Positions 34,321-47,400 of a DNA stretch of 64,000 nt are shown in pieces. The DNA comes from Spizellomyces sp. 'palustris'. Its lineage: Eukaryota > Chytridiomycota > Chytridiomycetes > Spizellomycetales > Spizellomycetaceae. The translations under genes were made by a program, and so were the position numbers. The stretch lies in assembly GCA_006535965.1 (NCBI GenBank), contig QEAR01000073.1:37408-101407 (forward strand), written 5' to 3'. How positions within the stretch are numbered: position 1 is the stretch's first letter; the number at the start of each line of letters is the position of its first letter. The notes under the pieces are model-generated. The model did not search any database. It was not told the origin of the DNA and saw only the letters and a list, made by a program, of their open reading frames with translations.

Positions 34321-36119
34321 TCAACGTGTTCTTTGTGGGAAGACAAGAGGAACAGTGAGAGCCATCCTCTTCATCGATTTGCCTTCGGGGTTCTTGACTT
34401 GTTGATGTTTGCATCCCAATTCTTTCGCTATGTCGTTCATTCTAGCGGTTGCACGTCAGTTAGACCCTTGGCGGTGGCGGGGTTGGCATATTCTGGACTT
34501 ACTTGTTGACTGCTATACCCAAGTCCCGTGCTATATGACTAGCGTCCACCTTGAAGTCGTTGAGAATCAGGCATAAAGTCAATATGTAAGCTCGTAGCTT
34601 ATCTTGCAACTTGGGCGCCATTCGATACCTGAAGTATAACTTCGATAAGCATAGCATAGAAGAGTACAGCATAATGCGAGAAGCCCAACACACCGTCTCC
34701 TTCCCTCATCTTCTTGAAACTCTGTGAATTCATTCATCAGCCTCTCCGCAACAATCTGCGGTGCTCCTCCGAGCCTCTTTCCAACTGCCTGGCTGTTCAA
34801 ATCCTTGTCCTTGAAACCATGGAATTTCATCAGATACGCAAGATAAATGAGCTAAAAGGAAGTGCACAGTGATTAATGCAGTTCCTACAGGGCACTCGTA
34901 AGAACACAGTATTCACCCTCCGCATCCTGACGCTATCATCCTTGACCTGTAGACAAACGTGAATCTTGTCCCAAACCCATGATGTAGGCCTTTGTAATAG
35001 ACAAGTCAGCATGGCCAGAACAGAATCAGAAGCTGGATATTGAGACTCAAACGTACGATATGGGCTCGAGAAGCTCCTTAACGTCAGATGCAGCTCTAGC
35101 TCTCCATATCTGCTTAAAGGGAATCGCTTGGAGTTCAGCCGGAGTTATGATGTCCTCCACGTTGTATACATCGGCGGGCGATTGAGCCTGGCGAACGAAC
35201 AGGTATGCGCCAAATAAGGATATGATTGACAATTCATGTCCACGGTACGGTACACAGTACCTGAAGGTTGTAAGGCGGTATACACCTGTCGAGTTGTGCC
35301 TCTTGCCGAATCTCGTCTGCAATAGCAGATAGTTGTCAGCGGTCTCATGAAACCTGAGCATTTGGCAAACGTTCAAAGACTCACCCCTGCTCGGAAGTGT
35401 TGCCGCCTTTTCGTCAATGGCGCCCTTTATTACATCCTCAACTTCCGCCATGCCCCGCACATCAACTACGTTCTTCTCCAGCGCTCGGATGGCTTGACGA
35501 CGCTTCTTTGTTCCAAAGGCCTCACCAAGGGCATTTCGTGCAAGCATATTCTACAGAGAGTAACGACTATTGTAAGCATAGCATACTGAAGAATGCCATC
35601 GGTGCCGCCAAGTAGCCACCTTCTCCGCAATATGCTTGGATTCGTGCCTCTTGAGTGTTTTGACTGTTGTGGCCATGCGAAATACATCGGATTCACGCAG
35701 CGTGAGCTGCTTGGTGTTCTTATCAAATATACCGATAACATATCTACATAATGCAGTAGCTGAGCTTTGCGCACCTCTTCCTCTGCGTGACAACGTTACT
35801 ATACCGGCAATAGCGCTTGTTCCCCGCATTATCTCCAACGTATTCAAGTTTCGAGGTCTGTCCCACCACAATACGAAGCTTCTTCCGTACGAGCTCCGAC
35901 TCATTTTCACTACGTACAAATGTTTGAAATTTGACTGAATGGGGTTTCGTTGGGAAGTCTGGAAGGGTGACTGGAAAGCCCAATTGTCAGACCAAGGGTG
36001 TTTTGTTTCTTTGTTAGCACAATGTACCCACCTAGAAGGGGTGTATCGTTTGTGTCATTGTCAAAGGTCGCTGGCTTAATAGAACCGCCTTCTACAACCT
36101 TTCGCTTTTTCGTTGACAT
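34321..36119 (-). CDS. RPA49: RNA polymerase I subunit RPA49
   Basis: Ten short exons, about 400 aa. RPA49 pairs with RPA34 and helps Pol I initiation and elongation on rDNA. Readable spliced parts: MSTKKRKVVEGG; VGQTSKLEYVGDNAGNKRY; YVIGIFDKNTKQLTL; ARNALGEAFGTKKRRQAIRA, the best-conserved block of the family; LPSRDEIRQEAQLDRCIPPYN; QAQSPADVYNVEDIITPAEL; then the tandem winged-helix part with LIYLAYLMKFHGFKDKDLN and LTLCLILNDFKVDASHIARD, ending at VFPQRTR. Each intron is 55-80 nt and the phases agree. The gene starts 188 bp from the divergent NSUN7-like gene. Confidence 0.9.
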
Positions 36120-36307
36120 TGTGCCTTGCTGCTATGGGAGATCGTCGAGAGCAACCTGGCTTGGGGATCGCACTTTGAATTTTGCCATGGCAACATATTG
36201 CGCTTACCCAAGCGCTTACCCACTGGCTGATTCAGCATCTTGTTCCAAACCCTATGCTTAAACTTTTTTAAGTTTCGCACACAACGTTCAGTGAAGCTCA
36301 AGACAAC
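36120..36307. promoter_or_regulatory. Divergent promoter (RPA49 / NSUN7-like)
   Basis: 188 bp between divergent start codons. Confidence 0.5.
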
Positions 36308-39247
36308 ATGCACAGATCTACCCTCCGAACACTTCCTCATGCAAGCCCACATAGTCAGCAACGATCTCACAGCCTTCGCGCTTACCATTCGGACATATCA
36401 TTAGCGCCCGGTGGTGCATCCGCTTCCAATCCTTCCCGAAGAACATCAAGCAATATGGCAGCGTCTGAAAATAATTTGCGCAAATCTCTGTCACTCATGG
36501 AAGACCTCGATGATAACCAATCACATAATTTTGGGGAACTCTTAGTTGCAGCCGAAACACTCGAGAATATCGTGAACGAGAGCGTATTCGTTGGTGCTGC
36601 CCCATTGAAACGGACGAAATCAGGACAAGTGGATCATGCGGCTGTCTGGAGAGAAAACATGGGGGATAAGGTTTTAAAATTGGTCTATGGGACGATGAAA
36701 TGTGAGTGAGTTGTGCATTAGCCGTTCGTTGATTCGTGTTGCCAACTGCTGCATAATTCAGATATGACATACATTGATACAATACTGGTTAAGACTCAAT
36801 TTCTAGTATACCATAACGAGGTAAGCCGCTTCTACACGGTACTTCTGCGTATGAGGCTCTCACCCACCAGTTCAGTTCCTCAACCACCTTGGTCTAGTCA
36901 AAGTCATGATGTACGATCTCATGAAATACCATTTCAATCATCATCGATACCCAGATATAAATTATGATCTTCCGAAAGATGCATCCTCATCCGATCAAGA
37001 GGGTGTGGAAGTTGTTCAAAGTCTTGATACAGCACTCCGCGCTTTCCAAATCAAGCTCGCCGCTGCGTATGCGCGAATTAGGATTGATCGAAGGGCTAGC
37101 GGTGACACACCGCAGGAACAAATGGCAAACGTTCTACCAGAGACTGTTCGGGAGAAAGAATATATTGCAGGTAAGGCGCTGGTGACCATGTGGAATGACC
37201 CGGACTGCGAGTACCGGAGAGAAATATTTTGCGTACAAGGATTGACATTTTCTGTATATAACTTGCAACTTGCTGATAGTGGACATGCCAAAATGCCTTC
37301 GAATAAACAAGTACAAGACGACTCGGCGAGCGATCTTGGAAGAGCTCACCCGATCGCGGCGCAGTATTGAGTAAGCCGCAGATGAGGACTACATATTGGG
37401 GAATTTATCTCAATTTCTCTTCATTAGTGCTTCAAACGACATAGTGGTTGATCCGGACTTCGAGGACCTATTAGTTGTGTCACCAGAGCGATTCGCTGAG
37501 ATTAAAGCAAGCAGGATTGTTAGTGACGGAAAGCTGATTTTTGAGGTAGTTGACGTGACCCACTAGCATGGCTGGCTATCGTCCTAACGGTGGACGTATC
37601 AGGAAAAAGCGAGCTTTTGGTGCCCTCGCTACATCCGTTCGTTACTGCCTGAGTTAGCGTCACAAGGGGAGGTACATATACTCGATGCTAGAGCAGGCTG
37701 TGGTGAGTCATGTCATTTTTGTTTCCACCCCTCGTTCTCTGTAGCAAAGGTCACTAATAAGATATATAGGCACTAGGGCGCTGCATCTGGCGTCAGATGT
37801 TGATGTCATCGGAAGGGTCTTTGGATGTGAAGCCAGGGCTGGTCGATTAGAATCGTTCAAGGCACACTGGGAACTGCAAGGATGTCATAGTAAGTGAAAT
37901 AAAAGTTGGAGAGATTGCTGTTATGATATCAACGGAACTTGATCTCGCAGATTTGGAAATCATCGAATCGGATTTCACCAATCTTGATCCCCTCGATTTG
38001 AAGTATGAAAAGGTGTGTGGTTTCTGGTAAGGGGGCCGCATGGTAGAGCAAACTCAAGTGCTCCCAACGTAGGTCTCAGTGGTCGTTGTGGAGCCACCTA
38101 ATTCTGCAACCGCAATTTTGGATAAACTTGGTTATCTTCTCCAGGAGGAAGGTAAGCTTTTGTCGATTGGAGCCGATATCCAAGACGCACATTAATTCCT
38201 CCCATTTCAAGAATTTCCAAATGACCAATACACCCAAAAGGATCTGTGGTCACTCCGAAGCCAGCAGCTAGGAATGTTGAAACATGCCTTTTCATGTGGG
38301 TACACAGTTTTCAGATCCTATACGGTCTCAAAGAATAACACAGTGTTTGATCACACCCAAAGTCCCTAATGTCAAAGTGATAATGTATATAACCCGATCT
38401 GTGAATGTGGAGGAAAATGAACAAGTTGTTTGCGAAACTCTGGAGGCCGTTGGAGATAAATGGGAGCTAGGATGTGTATTACCCGATGTTGTAGTGGAGA
38501 GAACAGAGGAATATGAATTAGGTACGTGAGCTGTTGGCTCTTAACGGCAGATGGTGTCCGTATGCTGATATATGTTTTTCACGCAGAGGAATGCTTCAAG
38601 ATCCTTCCAACCGAATCAACTGGAAACGGAATTTTTATTGCCAGCTTTCATCTGGCGCCAGAATCTCCACCGACCCCGGAAGATCTCTCCGAGGACAGTC
38701 CGCAATTTGTCTCTCTAGAAGATGAGCAGACAGGAGAAGCTGTTAAACCACGACGACGGAAGCGAAGAGCCACGCGCCGCAACGCATCAAATACACTTTC
38801 AATGCCTCGACTATCCAAAGCCTTGACCGAGTCGGTGAATCGTCTTGCAATGCCACGAGGTCGCACTCAAGCAGATATGCTTGCGCGTCGACAAAGTAAA
38901 CTCGTCAATCCGGACGCACATGGTACAAGGGATGCCAGCGAGAAGGAGGATGCCGAGGAAGAGATCAATGATCAACCAGAGGTTTCTAAAACACGCACGG
39001 AGGATCGCAAGCAGCAGATGTTTGCCGTCAATGATAAAGGCGAGAGGTACAAAGCCGATATCGGCATATTTGGCCTCAGTTTAACTAGCTTTTATGCACC
39101 ACGAGATGCTGCTGTCAAAACATTGGGCAATAAGCCACTTAACAACCCCAAATGGACCTATCCTGTAAGTTCCCAAATACAGATTGTTGAATTTAGAATG
39201 GTTACTGACGCCTGAAACAGGTTCCGAATCCCAGACCATGGCGATAA
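36308..39247 (+). CDS. NSUN7-like RNA m5C methyltransferase homologue, catalytic cysteines absent
   Basis: About 13 exons and roughly 720 aa. It follows the NSUN7 order: LVKVMMYDLMKYHF, FQIKLAAAYARIRIDRRA, ANVLPETVREKEYI, CLRINKYKTTRRAILEEL, SPERFAEIKASRIVSDGKLI, then a SAM-binding core VHILDARAGCGTRALHLAS. NSUN enzymes use two cysteines. Here the first site reads VVVEPPNSA (38091-38108) where PCSG or a similar sequence is usual. The second reads MYITRSVNVEENEQVV, with Arg (codon 38395-38397) where the TCS cysteine should be. The protein is therefore probably not an m5C methyltransferase. A basic tail (PRRRKRRATRR) follows. The N-terminus is Arg/Ser-rich and might target mitochondria. Exon boundaries were chosen by GT-AG, phase and homology. 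Confidence 0.82.
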
Positions 39248-39479
39248 TGGTTTAAGCGGTTGCAAAGACGGCGGAAGATCCCCAGAAGAACTCCACTGCT
39301 CTATCGAAATTTGTAGTTCTTTCAATACACCCATGATCGGACTCGTCTTACGTAATCCAATGACTCATCCAGCACTCAGCACCGAAGATCCCACTCATTT
39401 TGCCACTTCACCCTGGCATTATCATTCATCCTTCCAAGTTTTACAGCAACCATATACAAAAAGATTTTACCAGCCGAAA

Positions 39480-40449
39480 ATGCCAGATGCACGAAGAATA
39501 GAGAGGGAAATTCGTCAAGTGCAGTCCGACAAAACTGCCAATGTATATGTGCAAGTTGTCGGAGACAACCTATGTAAGACCCCACCGGATACCCCCGATC
39601 ATCCCACCATACGCAGCTGAACTACCACCGCTAGGTCATCTTAAGGGAATGATTGCAGGGCCACAGGGTAGCCCATACGAAGGTGGACAATTTCTTGTGG
39701 ACATAGAATTACCAGATGACTATCCGTTCAAGGTGTGCCGCGCCGTGGTTTGCCCGTTCCCCTGGAGTGGAGATTGTTGACAATGCTCATGTGAACTAGC
39801 CCCCAAAAATGAAATTTGAGACACCAGTTTACCATCCAAACATCTCTTCGCAAACAGGCGCTATCTGTGAGTCTCATAGAACCAACATTCCCTGGGCATG
39901 ATTGGGATTGTCGCTTATCATGTGGCGGCTGGGAAATAGGCTTGGACATTTTAAAAGATGAATGGAGTCCTGTCCTGACCTTAAAGACTGTGGTATGTTC
40001 GGAGATGCATGGTTTGTGATTCTGTGCCTGTGGCTTGTAACACTAAATGGTTCTTTGGTCAGCTAATATCCCTTCAGTCGCTGCTTTGCGATCCAGCACC
40101 AGACAATCCGCAGGTGCGTGCATTATCCTTTGTCAGTCCTATTACTGCAAAAAAGGCGTATTCTAAATAGATGTTGCAGGACGCGGAGGTTGCGAAACAC
40201 TACCTAACGGCACGAGCAGACTTTGAAAAGACGGCGAGGGAGTGGACCCATATGCATGCTATGGGGGGTTCTTCTGTGGATCAGACTGGGAAAACGGTGA
40301 TCGTAGACGAGGTGGGGCTGGACCAAGGGTCAATCGCAAGAGTATGTGAAATGGGGTTTGATCGAGGATTGGTTGTCAAAGCCTTACGACAATTTGAAGG
40401 CGATGAAGGACGGGCGGTGGAGGCAATTTTGTCTGGTACAATGTCATAG
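39480..40449 (+). CDS. UBE2K: Ubiquitin-conjugating enzyme E2 K (Ubc1-type) with UBA domain
   Basis: Six exons: 39480-39573, 39617-39732, 39800-39866, 39940-39992, 40063-40113, 40180-40449; 216 aa. Catalytic UBC core: [33 protein letters not shown], then [23 protein letters not shown], whose Cys is the active-site thioester residue (coded across the exon 3/4 junction), and [22 protein letters not shown]-terminal UBA domain follows ([20 protein letters not shown]). This layout and length match UBE2K and yeast Ubc1, which extend K48-linked ubiquitin chains in proteasomal turnover. The upstream frame from 39333 is not needed. Confidence 0.95.
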
Positions 40450-40583
40450 TTGACTTTGAACCCAGAAAGGTGACTGTGGCCAGAGGAAAAGTGAGGAGTA
40501 ATGTTTATTACAGTGCCTGTAGCTGTCTGGTACAAAACACAAGATGCGGAGAGTTCTATATATAAAATACAGATAACATCAGA

Positions 40584-42016
<1,433 letters not shown>

Positions 42017-42146
42017 ACTGAAGATTTGCGAGATATTATATGACGCTCAAATCTAACTCAAGTTAGAGAGTTTGGTGATGACTCATGTTACCAGGGCAAC
42101 TTGTATAAGGGTTAGTGCGCAGCAACCAAAGAGCACTCGTAGCATC
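42017..42146. promoter_or_regulatory. Divergent promoter (CIAO1 / COQ3)
   Basis: 130 bp between the CIAO1 start and the preferred COQ3 start. An upstream in-frame COQ3 Met at 42072 would shorten it to 55 bp. Confidence 0.45.
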
Positions 42147-43252
42147 ATGCATCACCAGCGAATGCTTACGCGGCTATTCGGACGGCGGTTAACCCACAGG
42201 AAACCACCGCAATATGGGTCGATACGTTTTGTTACGAGTACGGTTGACCAGGCGGAAATTGCAAAGTTCGCCCGCGCGGCAGATGACTGGTGGAATCCGG
42301 GTGGCGAGTTTGCGATGCTGCATAGAATGAATCCGGCTCGCGTAGGGTATGTGAGGGATATGCTGGAACATGTTGGCAAAGGAGATGGTACTAGCGCGGC
42401 GAAACCCTTTACTGGCCTGCGTCTTTTGGATATTGGATGTGGGGGCGGTTTGCTGTCCGAGGTAACCTAAAACGTGGCTTGTTGGCTGCAGCTCCAGAGT
42501 TTTGCTGATGGGTTCTTACGTCAAGGCGCTCGTCAGACTAGGGGCTACAGTAGTAGGGGCAGATGCCGCTGCAGAAAACATACATATGGCTAGAATACAC
42601 GCCGCGCAGGACCCTGCGCTGCAACTCGGACGTGGGTCACTCGAGTATCGGCACACGACGGCTGGTATAGACCTTTATCACACGTCATCCATCAATCTTG
42701 ATATCATTCTAATGCTTGACACGCAGAGCAGCTAGCGGAAGATGGTGAAAAGTTTGACGCTGTATGCGCTTTGGAAATTATTGAACATGTGGTTGATGCA
42801 CAAGAGTTCATCCGCGTTTGTAGCCAGCTCGTCAAGGTACGACCTCCCGTGAATTGACCTACAGTGGAATTCGTGCAAAACATTTACATTGCTTTTTTCA
42901 GCCTAATGGCCTTATTTTTTGTTCCACTATCAGCCGCACCCCTACATCCTATCTGTTCACCATCCTCTTAGCGGAGCATCTACTTAGATGGGTACCACCA
43001 GGGACCCATGAGCACGCCAAATATGTCACCCCAGAGGAGATGCAGCGGTTTTTGACAGGCGCGAGATGTGAGTTATTGGATATCAAAGGAATGTCATTCA
43101 ATCCCGTATCAAACCAGTGGAGCCTTTTGAGCGGCCGAGGATTGGGAGATCTACAAATGAACTATATTGTCAGCGCGCGAAAAATGGAGGCTGAGGAACA
43201 AGGGCGGCCCGACCCGGTTGATAGTTCAGAAGGACAGGAGGGCACTCGATGA
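42147..43252 (+). CDS. COQ3: Mitochondrial ubiquinone biosynthesis O-methyltransferase COQ3
   Basis: Four exons, 42147-42461, 42526-42664, 42727-42836, 42902-43252; 304 aa. It methylates the hydroxyls of the ubiquinone ring precursor in the mitochondrial matrix. The N-terminus MHHQRMLTRLFGRRLTHRK looks like a presequence, which is why this Met was chosen. Family motifs: DDWWNPGGEFAMLHRMNPAR, the SAM motif LLDIGCGGGLLSE (residues 93-105), LVRLGATVVGADAAAENIHM, FDAVCALEIIEHV, GLIFCSTISRTPTSY and WVPPGTHEHAKYVTPEEM. Exon 2 starts after an AAG acceptor. The C-terminal ~20 residues are variable. Confidence 0.93.
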
Positions 43253-43362
43253 AGGGCAGCAGCGGGGGAGAGGCACAACTCATTACACATCCAATCAATA
43301 ATGCGTCACAAATAATACTTCTCCAGCCTAAACGCCGTCCCGAACCGAATCTTTTATTTTCA

Positions 43363-44412
43363 TCAGTCACCACCAAATCTCGCTTTCAAAGACTTCAACT
43401 TCTTTTCCTTCTTCCGCTGCTTATAAAATTCGATATCCTTTTTTGTCAACTTTTGCTTTCGTACTTGACTTTCATCATCCATTTCTGCAATACGGTTAGC
43501 GGCGCGTTCTTCTTGAAATTTGTCGTAATCAAAGAAGAAGTTCATCTGACGAATGGCTTTGGATGACTGGTCAAAGTACTGGTCGGGGGCAGCGTATCGT
43601 GGGTCTCGGTCAATATTTTGAAATCGCCCGGTTCGAGAGTTGAATGCTCCTGTTACTGTATAGTCTGGAAACCAAGCGAATATGAAGATAGTAAGCCTAT
43701 GTAAGGAGCTAAGGAGTGTTTCGTAGAGAAGCTGACCTGAGTAGTCAATTTTGCCTATCACATTGGATTTTGCGCCATGCTCTGTCTGCATCAGGTATGA
43801 AGTTCCTGAAGTATCAGTTGATGTGTTTGACGAATCACCACCGGCACGGAGCTGTGAATGGGCGGGCAAAGTGCTATCCGGCGGGTGGCTTGATGAGATT
43901 GAAGATTGCGGGAGGTACTGCGAATAGTACCAATTATAGTATTCCTCCGAATTATAGTAATCGTTAGAAGCAGGTCCTTGATCGACTATGGATTGTGATT
44001 CCTCGTTAGTTTCTACGCTATTGTCCTTGCTGGTCTCCGTCGACGTCTCCTTCCCTTCGGCGCCACTTGTGCCTTCTACTGGCTGCTCTGAATCTGGAGG
44101 TTTGACGGTTCTTTCGTCCTCTATGGCTTCTACATTTTCTACAAGGTTGTTTTGGTCGGTTTCAAGTTTCGGTTTCGCGATTGAGGATATCTGATTAGGA
44201 TCTTCCCATGTTGTTTCGTTCGTAGCAGTATTCCACCAATAATAGAGTTGAGAGGCTTCGTCCCAGCAAGACTGCCACAGAGACTTTGCCGGATTCGGTG
44301 GCAGTCGTGGCGGTGTTTGTTGATTTGACATTGAGTTTGTTGCAGATGGGGCGAGTTGAAAATGACAGTCCTCCATCGCGCACTTGTTGGTGGCACAGCG
44401 AGTGTGACTCAT
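43363..44412 (-). CDS. WW-domain protein, possibly splicing-related
   Basis: Open across 349 codons, but a 72 nt in-frame intron (43665-43736) is likely; removal joins IDYS to DYTVTGAFNSRTGRFQ. One WW domain is present: LWQSCWDEASQLYYWWNTAT followed by NETTWEDP. The middle is Ser/Thr/Glu-rich and Tyr-rich (NDYYNSEEYYNWYYSQY). The C-terminal part (DQYFDQSSKAIRQMNFFFDY, EERAANRI, KLTKKDIEFYKQRKKEKK) is a conserved-looking block that I cannot assign with certainty. WW proteins of this kind bind proline-rich partners, often in pre-mRNA splicing; that role is inference. The start could also be a later Met such as 44373. It diverges from ASCC3 with 67 bp between starts. Confidence 0.7.
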   Translation of the reverse strand: MSHTRCATNKCAMEDCHFQLAPSATNSMSNQQTPPRLPPNPAKSLWQSCWDEASQLYYWWNTATNETTWEDPNQISSIAKPKLETDQNNLVENVEAIEDERTVKPPDSEQPVEGTSGAEGKETSTETSKDNSVETNEESQSIVDQGPASNDYYNSEEYYNWYYSQYLPQSSISSSHPPDSTLPAHSQLRAGGDSSNTSTDTSGTSYLMQTEHGAKSNVIGKIDYSGQLLYETLLSSLHRLTIFIFAWFPDYTVTGAFNSRTGRFQNIDRDPRYAAPDQYFDQSSKAIRQMNFFFDYDKFQEERAANRIAEMDDESQVRKQKLTKKDIEFYKQRKKEKKLKSLKARFGGD

Positions 44413-44479
44413 CCACCATGGTCTCCAATGTCTACCTTCTCGTTGTGAGCTTCTTTACTCTGTAAAGTCCTCGGTCAAC
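44413..44479. promoter_or_regulatory. Very short divergent promoter (WW protein / ASCC3)
   Basis: 67 bp between divergent start codons if the longest WW ORF is used. Confidence 0.4.
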
Positions 44480-47400
44480 ATGGTATTGGGTTCCGTAAGG
44501 TTTACAGATGTCCTACGGGACTATCTCTTGAAGAGGAATAGAGCGGGGCAAAGTGATATTGACGACGACGAGCAGCCTCTCGAACCATTGAGTCGGAACG
44601 CTTCTACTTCATTGCAGCCGACAAGCTCGAGTAATGTGGAAGCAAACAAGTCTGGAGATTTCTTTGAAGATTGGGATAAGTTGCTAGACGATATAAAGAG
44701 TACTTTGGCAGAAAGTGACAAGTAAGGGAATACTGTCTAGGCTTGGGTTTTTTTAACTCTTCTAACTTTGTCATATCCTAGGTCTACTTTACTAGGTGAG
44801 CCTGGTGGTCATCTATCACGCACCATGTACAATTTCACTGAGTCTCTTGTTGATCAGACGATCGCATACGGCGTAGAGAACAGTTTGGCGTACATGCTCC
44901 GTTCGTTACCCCTTTCGGGAGGCAACCGGCAGACGTGGTTACGATATTGCATCGTGATAGTGACGGTGAAACTGTGATTCCAGAGGAAGAGGCGCAGATG
45001 CAGCAGCCGACAAAGGACCGCGATTCTCTAGTCACTAAATGCGGCGGCCCACCTTCTGCGCTGCCAGGGGAGGCCCCACAGTATGATAGGCACTGGTTGC
45101 TGAGGTAAGGCGGTTCTGCTTTCTATCAAGTAAACATCTGTTTAATTAGATAAATTGCAGCCAATGTGAACTCCATATTGCGAATGACCCAGACTACGCA
45201 GCATTAACACCTGTGCAGCTGTGCACAGATGTATTCGACATACTCCGATCTGATAAAGACGGTAAGCCTCACCGATTTTCTGAGAAAGCAAACTCATTCT
45301 GTGATGCCCTAATGCATATTTCTTCAGATGACGACATACAGAGCGCCTTGGTAGATTTGATGGGTTATTCCAACTTTGCGTTGATATTGACGCTCCTCTC
45401 CCATCGCCGAGATATAGTGCAAACCATCACAGAGCAGGTTGCTTCGTAGCTTCTCCTTTTGGTTTGGGGCAAGGGCATAATTTATTGCTCCCACCATGTC
45501 TAGGCTGTTGAGGTAGAGCCGGAACAGATACCTCTCGACGCGGCGGCACAGCCGCCTCCATACCCGTCCAGGGTCCCTGCATATGGAGCCCAGGTGACTG
45601 TTATGTCAGAAGCTGAAAAGCTGCAAATGAAGCAGCAACGTAAGGAATGGAAGAAGCGGAGCAAAATATCACAGGGTTGGTGAACCGAATTTGAGTACCA
45701 GATCCGAAGAGACACTGACCTTCTGATGTGCAATCTGACGACAGAGGAGAGTCAAATGATGACCAGTGCCACTATGCTTGGTCTGGATGGTGACCATTTG
45801 CGCCGAGTGCGAGAGGAGCAATTGCGGTCTGCGGCAAATGCACCCATGGTTGCCGATGCGGTAAGTATTGTGAATTACAGATATCTCTTGCCGTTCAATG
45901 TTAATGCTCCGACTAGTCCTTTGGCTCTGCACAGCAAGAAGTACTACCGAATGTTTATCAATCTGGCTCTGGTGGCTCGGTTCTATCAACTTTCGGATCA
46001 CGGTTCACATTGCCAGCCGGGACCGAAAGGGAGGATTACAAGGTACGGGGCTTTCTGATAATACCTTCTACTTGTATCTGCCTATTCAGTCTATAATCAT
46101 AGGACTATGAGGAGATATCAATTCCAATCTCGATGCCAGCCGCTGTTCGCGCACATGAAAGACGGGTTCCCATTGCCGAATTGGATGAGTTTGCCCAGCA
46201 AGGTTTCAAAGGCTACACGTCGCTAAACCGAGTACAATCCATTGTATTCCCTATTGCATATGGGACGAATGAAAATATGCTGGTGTGCGCGCCAACCGGA
46301 GCGGTATGCTGGGCGATATATGTTCACTAGCAAGCATGTTGACAGTCTGACGCCATGCTCTCGATTAGGGGAAGACGGATATCGCGATGCTCACAGTCAT
46401 GCGGACCTTGTCGCAACATCGCCATGATGGGCGGTTGGCAAAGAATGATTTCAAAATTGTATATGTGGCACCAATGAAAGCTCTCGCTGCAGAGGTGGTA
46501 CGAAAGTTTTCAGCTAGATTGGGCGGGCGTGAACAGGATGGAGGACTGGGTGTTTCTGTCAGAGAGCTTACTGGTCAGTTGGAGCGCGCGCCTTTTGTTC
46601 TGGAGGTGTACTGAACGTTATCTTTTTGGCTATACAGGCGACATGCAGTTGACGAAAGCGGAGATTGCAGCTACCCAAATGATTGTTACTACTCCTGAAA
46701 AATGGGATGTCGTGACACGCAAAAGCGTCGGGGATACTGAATTGGCGCAGGTCTGTCGAGCCGTTATGATTGGAGATACTTCGTGTTCAATGACCTCCGG
46801 AGCAGAAGGTTCGCCTGTTAATCATAGATGAAGTCCATCTTCTCCATGAAGACCGAGGCGCTGTTATTGAAAGCATTGTGGCGAGGACATTACGACAGGT
46901 ATTTCTAATAGCGATGGCACACATAGGTAGGGAATAGGTCGTAACAATGATGTCAAAAGGTGGAGTCAAGCCAGTCGATGATCCGCATTATCGGACTGTC
47001 AGCCACGTTACCAAACTACCTCGATGTGGCTGCCTTCCTTGGGTAAGGAGTGATTCTGAATCACAGGTGCTCCTTTCTGTTCATTTAATAACACTTCTCA
47101 CAAAAAATAGCGTAAACAAATACCAAGGCCTATTCTTCTTCGACTCCTCTTTCCGCCCCGTCCCATTGGAACAACACTTCATCGGCATCAAGGCGAAAGC
47201 CGGATCAACCATCATGCGGAAGAAGATGAATGATGTTTGCTATGATAAAATATCCGAACTCGTTCGTGATGGGGCGCAAGTGATGGTGTTCGTTCATTCG
47301 AGAAAAGACACTGTTCGGACGGCGCAAATGCTTCGAGATGAGGCGCTTAATAATAATGAGCTTGGTGGGTACTCCTCCCAGTGAAGGAAGCTCCGATACT

